In this document: positions 59,541 through 64,000 of the stretch, one piece after another | Layout of the letters: the number at the start of each line of letters is the position of its first letter | Position numbering within the stretch: position 1 is the first letter of the stretch | Source of the DNA: DATFDN01 sp963830565 | GTDB taxonomy: Bacteria; Pseudomonadota; Alphaproteobacteria; Acetobacterales; Acetobacteraceae | DNA length: 64,000 nucleotides | Direction of reading: 5' to 3' | Assembly: GCA_963830565.1 (NCBI GenBank) | Contig: CAWHMO010000004.1 | Coordinates: forward strand, 124,001 to 188,000 | The notes under the pieces: model-generated | Seen by the model: the letters and a program-made list of their open reading frames with translations, nothing else | What the model was told of the DNA's origin: nothing | The model's database searches: none | Position numbers and translations under genes: made by a program

Positions 59541-60875
59541 GCCAGCCAATCCGGAAGGCGCTCCTCGCGCCACAACGCCTCGAGCGGCTGACGCGCGCGG
59601 ATCACGCTCCACCGTCCGGCGTCGATCATCGCGCTGGCGGCAAGTGGCCGCGCGTTGTAGCTCGAGCTCATCACCGCACCATACGCGCCCACGTCGAGAA
59701 TCGCCACGCGCGCCCCCGGCGCCAGCGGCGGTAGCATCCGCCCTCGCGCGAAGGTGTCGCCGCTCTCGCACACCGGTCCGACCACCTCCGCCGGCTTCAG
59801 CTGGCGCATGGCATCGGTGGCCGCGACGGGGACGATGCCATGCCAAGCCTCGTACATGGCCGGCCGCACGAGATCGTTCATGGCCGCGTCGAGCACCACG
59901 AAACGCTGCGCGCCGGCACGCTTGACCAGCACGACCTCGGTCAGCAGCATTCCGGCGGGGCCGACCAGCCAGCGCCCCGGCTCCAGGATCACCCTGACCC
60001 CGAGGCCCCGGAAGGCGCCCGCGACCACCGCCGCCAGCGCGTCCGGTCCCGGCATCGGCTCGTTGCGATACGCCACGCCGAGACCACCGCCGCAATCCAC
60101 CGATCTCCACGTTCTCCCCGACAGCGCGAAGCGCGCCGACCAGCTCGGCCATGCGCGCATAGGCCGCGCGATAGGGAGCGAGGGAGCTGATCTGGCTGCC
60201 GATATGCACCGCGAGGCCGACGGGGCGCACACAAGGCAGGTCGGCCGCACGCGCATACAGTGCGACGGCATCGGCATAGGGAATGCCGAACTTGTCCCGC
60301 GCACGCCCGGTACTGATCTTGGCATGCGTCCCGGCATCCACGTCGGGATTCACTCGCAACGCCACGTACGCGGTGCGGCCCATCGCGGCGGCGAGGGCGG
60401 AGATGCGCTCCAACTCCTCGGCGCTCTCGACATTGATCTGAGCGATGCCTTCCGCGAGTGCGAGACGCAGCTCGGCGACGGTCTTGCCGACGCCCGAAAA
60501 CACGATATCCGCCGGCGCGATCCCGGCGGCGCGGGCGCGCATCAATTCGCCCGCGCTCACGACATCCGCGCCCGCGCCGGCGCGGCCGAACACGCGCAGC
60601 ACCGCAAGGTGGTCGTTGGCCTTCACCGCGTAGTGGACGTGCGCGGGCACGCCAGCTTCATCGAGCGCGCTGGTGAGCGCGCCGAGGCGCTCGCGCATGA
60701 GGTCGGCTGAATAGGCCCAGGTCGGCGTTCCGAGCGCGTCGGCGATAGCGTTCAGCGGCACGTCCCCGAGCAGCAGCCCGTCCATGGCGTGCATGGCGAG
60801 GTGCGGCCGTGCGGCGATCAGCTCGGCAGGGGTCGGATCGGCGTCGTCGGCAGCGGCGAGGGCGTGCGAAGGCAT
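59537..60875 (-). CDS. lysA: Diaminopimelate decarboxylase, one-base frameshift
   Basis: Last step of lysine synthesis: meso-diaminopimelate to lysine. The 445-residue corrected protein has PLP lysine K85 (HYAVKANDH), LRVNPDVDAGTHAKISTG, VDCGGGLGVAY, EPGRWLVG and the second active-site Cys in GPVCESGDTFARGR. One extra C at 60100-60101 (plus strand) breaks the frame after GENVEI. Its end overlaps the downstream membrane-protein gene by 4 bases. It is preceded by kdsA with a 30-bp gap. Confidence 0.93.
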
Positions 60876-60905
60876 GACCCAGGATAGGTCAACGGCGAGG
60901 CGGCG

Positions 60906-61739
60906 TCAGCCCTTCGCCAATGCGTCAAACGACTTCAGCCGCGCCACCAGCCCCGCCATTTCACGCAGCGGTATCATGTTCGGTCCGTCCGAGGGTGCGT
61001 GGTCGGGATCGGGGTGGCACTCGATGAACACCGCCGCCACACCCACCGCGAGCGCGGCGCGGGCCAGCACCGGCGCGAACTCGCGCTGCCCGCCCGAGGA
61101 CGCACCCTGCCCGCCCGGCTGCTGGACCGAGTGGGTGGCGTCGAACACCACCGGATAACCCGTGCGCGCCAGGATCGGCAGCGCGCGGAAATCGGTGACC
61201 AACGTGTTGTAGCCGAAGCTCGTCCCCCGCTCGCACAGCAGGACGTTCCCGTTGCCGGTGCTCGCGATCTTCGCCGCGACATTGGCCATGTCCCACGGCG
61301 CGAGGAACTGGCCCTTCTTGACGTTGACCGCCCGGCCAGTGCGCCCAGCGGTCAGCAGCAGGTCGGTCTGGCGGCAGAGGAAGGCCGGGATCTGGAGCAC
61401 ATCCACCGCCTCCGCCGCCGGCGCGCACTGCTCCGGCGCATGCACGTCGGTCAGCACCGGCAATCCGGTGCGCGCGCGCACCTCGGCCAGGATCGCCAGC
61501 CCTTCCGCCATGCCAACCCCGCGCGCGGCGGAGACGCTGGTGCGGTTGGCCTTGTCGAAGCTCGACTTGTAGATGACCCCCACGCCGGTCGCCGCCGCCA
61601 TCTCGGCCAGCCCGTGCGCCACCTCCAGCGCATGGGCGCGGGATTCGATCTGGCAGGGGCCGGCGATCAACGTGAACGGGCGGTCGTTGGCAATGACGAG
61701 GTCACCGACACGGACCGGACGAGGCACGGCAGCATTCAT
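60906..61739 (-). CDS. kdsA: 3-deoxy-8-phosphooctulonate synthase
   Basis: Condenses arabinose-5-phosphate with PEP to KDO-8-phosphate for lipopolysaccharide core. The 277-residue protein has LIAGPCQIESRAHA, YKSSFDKANRTS, DVLQIPAFLCRQTDLL, VNVKKGQFLAPWDM and DATHSVQQPGG. ATG 61739 (MNAAVPRPVRVGD) fits the family start. The Cys in AGPCQIE suggests a metal-dependent type. First gene of the kdsA-lysA operon; confirms a Gram-negative envelope. Confidence 0.96.
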   Translation of the reverse strand: MNAAVPRPVRVGDLVIANDRPFTLIAGPCQIESRAHALEVAHGLAEMAAATGVGVIYKSSFDKANRTSVSAARGVGMAEGLAILAEVRARTGLPVLTDVHAPEQCAPAAEAVDVLQIPAFLCRQTDLLLTAGRTGRAVNVKKGQFLAPWDMANVAAKIASTGNGNVLLCERGTSFGYNTLVTDFRALPILARTGYPVVFDATHSVQQPGGQGASSGGQREFAPVLARAALAVGVAAVFIECHPDPDHAPSDGPNMIPLREMAGLVARLKSFDALAKG

Positions 61740-61862
61740 GAGTGGCGGTTTACCCGCTCCTCGGGTGTCTCGCCACGGCAATTTCGTCGCCGCCATCCCG
61801 AAAGCGCGGTATTTTAGACAGTTTTTAGTTTCTTGCACATCGAAAGCAGACGGAGCATTCTG

Positions 61863-61976
61863 ATGCCGATATCGGGAGGGAGGCTGGTGCAGCCAAGCCT
61901 CGGCAGCGCGGTCGGGGCACTTAAAGACACTCCGAACGTCAGCAATCTAATGATCACCCTTACGCATCAGACCTGA
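61863..61976 (+). CDS. Possible 37-residue peptide
   Basis: An open frame with ATG at 61863 and GGAG 8 bases upstream, encoding MPISGGRLVQPSLGSAVGAL followed by a Thr/Asn-rich end. A hairpin follows its stop at a terminator-like distance. No family is recognised; it may be a relic or chance. Confidence 0.25.
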   Translation: MPISGGRLVQPSLGSAVGALKDTPNVSNLMITLTHQT

Positions 61977-61992
61977 TATGACCTTTCCGAAA

Positions 61993-62020
61993 CGAGGCGG
62001 CGAACGTCACGGCCGCCTCG
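61993..62020 (+). terminator. Terminator-like hairpin
   Basis: A perfect 9-bp stem, CGAGGCGGC / GCCGCCTCG, with a 10-base loop, followed by CTTCCC. It would terminate transcription of anything upstream on the plus strand. Confidence 0.45.
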
Positions 62021-62183
62021 CTTCCCTATCCGCCGAGTGGGGCGCCAATCACTAACCTGTGATCGTCTCAGGAAAGCCCTTTCGTATCTAAATGTAACTT
62101 GATAGATCGTGATATTAATTCAGTTGCCATCTACTCGTGTCTTGGTACTCTCGGCGGAATTCGTATGATCGGCGGTCCATGAC

Positions 62184-63546
62184 TTGCGCGCCCCGCACGC
62201 CTCGTTGCGCGGGCTCGGATACCAGGGCGTGAAGCCGCTGCCTCCGGGAGCGCTGGCCGACTCGGTATCCGACGGGTCACCGGCAGGCTCGGCGGCGGGC
62301 GCCGCCTCGGCCGGCTCCAAATCCCCCTACCCGCCGCCCGCGCCCGTGCCGACGCAAGTCGGACCCGACGGCATCCGCTTCGACTTCAACCTCGGTGCCC
62401 GCGTGCTGCTGCCCCCCCGCGCGGAGGGGCGGTGGCGGGTGTGCCTGCGCGACCTCGACACCGGCAACATCTTGTTCGAGAGCGAGAACAAGGGCGCCTC
62501 GGTCAACTCCACCAAGCGTTGGTTCGTGCGCTTTCGCGTCGAAGTCTGGTCGTTCGACGATGCGGGCGATGCGCGGGCGGTGTTGGCGCATGATTACGAC
62601 GCGCGCGGGCGCGAGGTGCTGATCCAGTTCCCGGTCGGCACGCTGGGCGACGTGCTGGCCTGGTTTCCCTACGCCGCACGCTTCGCCGAAACCCACGAGG
62701 GCTGTCGCGTCACCTGCGCCTTGTCCGAGCGCATCATCCCGCTGCTGCGCGACGCCTATCCCGATTTGCGCCTCGTCACCCACGAGGAGGCGGTCGAGCG
62801 GGGCTTGGCCGAATTCAGCCTACGCCACTTACTGCGTCGGCCTCTTTTTCGACGACGCCGCCTGCGAGTGGCAGCCCACCGACTTCCGCCATGTCGGCCT
62901 GCATCGCACGGCCGGATTCATCCTTGGCGTGGACCCGGAGGAGGCGGCGCCGCGTCTCGCCATTGCCGACGACTCTCGCCCGATCGCCGAGCCCTACGCC
63001 TGCATCGCCGTGCAGAGCAGCAGCGGCTGCAAATATTGGAACAACCCGCATGGCTGGCGCGAGATCGTCGCCTTTCTCAAGGCGAGCAGCTACCGCGTGG
63101 TGTGCATCGATCAGAAGGCCACGCATGGCGCGGGGCTGATGTGGACGCACATCCCGCACGGCGCCGAGGACGAAACCGGTGACCGGCCGCTGACCGAGCG
63201 GGCGCGCTGGCTGCGCCACGCATCGCTGTTCGTCGGCCTCTCCAGCGGCCTCGCCTGGCTGGCTTGGGCCGCGGGCTGTCCGGTGGTGCTGGTCTCCGGC
63301 TTCACGCACCCGAGCAACGAGTTCGCCACGCCCTACCGCGTCATCAACTGGCACGCCTGCAATTCCTGCTGGAACGACCCGCGCCTACGCTTCGACCACA
63401 AGGACTTCCTGTGGTGCCCGCGCCACAAGGACACCCCGCGCCAGTTCGAATGCACGCGGCTGATCACGGTCGAGCAGGTGAAGCAGGTGATCCGGCGCAT
63501 TCCGGGATTCGGGATGCCCGACCGGGAACGAACAATCAAAACCTGA
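62184..63546 (+). CDS. Autotransporter strand-loop-strand O-heptosyltransferase, one-base frameshift
   Basis: GT9-like enzyme of the BAHT/TIGR04414 group (Aah, TibC), 453 residues after correction. Such enzymes add heptose to serines of AIDA-type repeats before export. There is a Pro/Ala-rich start, then an N-terminal beta domain (DGIRFDFNLGARVLLPP, SVNSTKRWFVRFRVEVWS) and the catalytic GT-B part (CIAVQSSSGCKYWNN, FVGLSSGLAWLAW). The metal-binding Cys cluster lies in WHACNSCWNDP, FLWCPRH and QFECTRLI. An extra C at 62819-62820 breaks the frame before YATYCVGLFFDD. The start is probably TTG 62184; no ATG is in frame. Its probable substrate starts 12 bases after its stop. Confidence 0.88.
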
Positions 63547-63558
63547 AGGGAGGATGAC

Positions 63559-64000
63559 ATGACGACCTACAATGTGAGTTCCGGCCAGACGACCAACGGC
63601 CTCGTGTTGAACAACCGGGACGCCGAAAACGTACTCTCGGGCGGCACATCCATCGACACCCTGGCGATTTCGGGCACCGAGACCGTGTCCTCGGGCGGCA
63701 CGGCCAGCGGCACCGTGCTAAGCAGCGGCGGTTTCCTGTACGTGCGCGGCACGGCCATCGACACCACCGTGCGGGGCTCGATCTTCGATTACGTGTCGTC
63801 CGGCGGCGTGACCAGCCATACCGTGCTGAGCGGCGGCACTCAGAATGTGTATTCCGGCGGCCGGGCCGTCGATACCGTGGTGACCGGCGGCGGCACCCAG
63901 AATGTGAATGCTGGCGCGACTGCCAGCGGCACCGTGCTGAGCAGCGGCAATGAGGGTATCTACGGCACCTCCATCAACGCCGTGGTGAATAGCGGCGGCA
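63559..64000 (+). CDS. Strand-loop-strand (AIDA-type) adhesin, 5' part
   Basis: The gene runs past the window; 147 codons are visible. ATG 63559 has GGGAGG 5 bases upstream. The protein starts MTTYNVSSGQTTNGLVLNN and then consists of imperfect repeats of about 19-25 residues (VLSGGTSIDTLAIS, VSSGGTASGTVLSSGG, VTSHTVLSGGTQNVYSGG), the form glycosylated by BAHT enzymes. There is no N-terminal signal peptide, as is usual for this Acetobacteraceae group. The C-terminal part (beta-barrel or Hint) lies outside. It is tightly linked to the heptosyltransferase gene. Confidence 0.85.
   Translation, partial: MTTYNVSSGQTTNGLVLNNRDAENVLSGGTSIDTLAISGTETVSSGGTASGTVLSSGGFLYVRGTAIDTTVRGSIFDYVSSGGVTSHTVLSGGTQNVYSGGRAVDTVVTGGGTQNVNAGATASGTVLSSGNEGIYGTSINAVVNSGG

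Larger units (their letters stand above)
61740..62183. other. Intergenic region between kdsA and the heptosyltransferase gene
   Basis: This is 444 bases, visibly AT-richer than its neighbours, especially 61920-62170. It should contain the divergent promoters of kdsA and the glycosylation locus. It holds a hairpin at 61993-62020 and a 37-codon open frame (61863-61976). No other gene is supported. Confidence 0.5.

Overview
The window is GC-rich DNA from a Gram-negative alphaproteobacterium. It looks chromosomal: it carries rpsA, purF, radA, lysA, trpF, kdsA, pgsA, ndk and pepA. The gene mix points to Acetobacteraceae or a close relative in Rhodospirillales: Hint-domain surface proteins, the metX-metW pair, the chorismate mutase-hisC-tyrC block, PhaR, and strand-loop-strand adhesins with a dedicated heptosyltransferase. 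This placement is inference; no 16S gene or other direct marker is present.

Layout. 1-6911: the end of a metzincin protease gene faces a giant repeat adhesin with a collagen-like stretch. 7235-14657: aromatic amino acid and histidine genes, a zinc alcohol dehydrogenase, metX-metW, a Crp-type regulator and a lone receiver-domain protein. 14659-18163: an isochorismatase-like hydrolase, a small lipoprotein, molybdopterin genes (moaE, moaD, mobB) and pgsA. 18244-27467: a complete tripartite RND efflux system with two permeases. 27526-29889: ndk and an ABC-F ATPase. 30011-33058: two paralogous Hint-domain proteins with nearly identical 3' halves and duplicated terminators. 33186-39358: holC, pepA, a Sua5-type tRNA-modification gene, a secreted phosphoesterase and a periplasmic binding protein. 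39384-41491: a complete IS1595-type element with terminal repeats, an 8-bp target duplication and passenger genes. 41584-50941: a Tat-type secreted protein, an ene-reductase, an MFS symporter, radA, a FitAB-type toxin-antitoxin pair, cvpA-purF, an SDR and a BT1-like transporter. 51167-56871: a secreted GlcG-like protein, rpsA-sppA-ihfB-lapA-trpF and phaR. 56936-61739: an operon on the minus strand, kdsA-lysA-TIGR02302-type membrane protein. 62184-64000: an autotransporter O-heptosyltransferase directly followed by the start of its probable strand-loop-strand adhesin substrate.

The surface-protein loci (protease plus collagen-like adhesin, twin Hint proteins, heptosyltransferase plus adhesin) are the accessory part. 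The rest is mainly housekeeping. Nine conserved genes (metX, the first RND permease, the Sua5 gene, the ene-reductase, cvpA, the SDR, the TIGR02302 gene, lysA and the heptosyltransferase) are each broken by exactly one extra base. Removing that base restores a protein of normal family length. Most of the extra bases double a neighbouring base, so insertion errors in the sequence are the simplest explanation; these genes are annotated across the break. The collagen-like repeat shows similar frame drift but has no stop codon in any frame.
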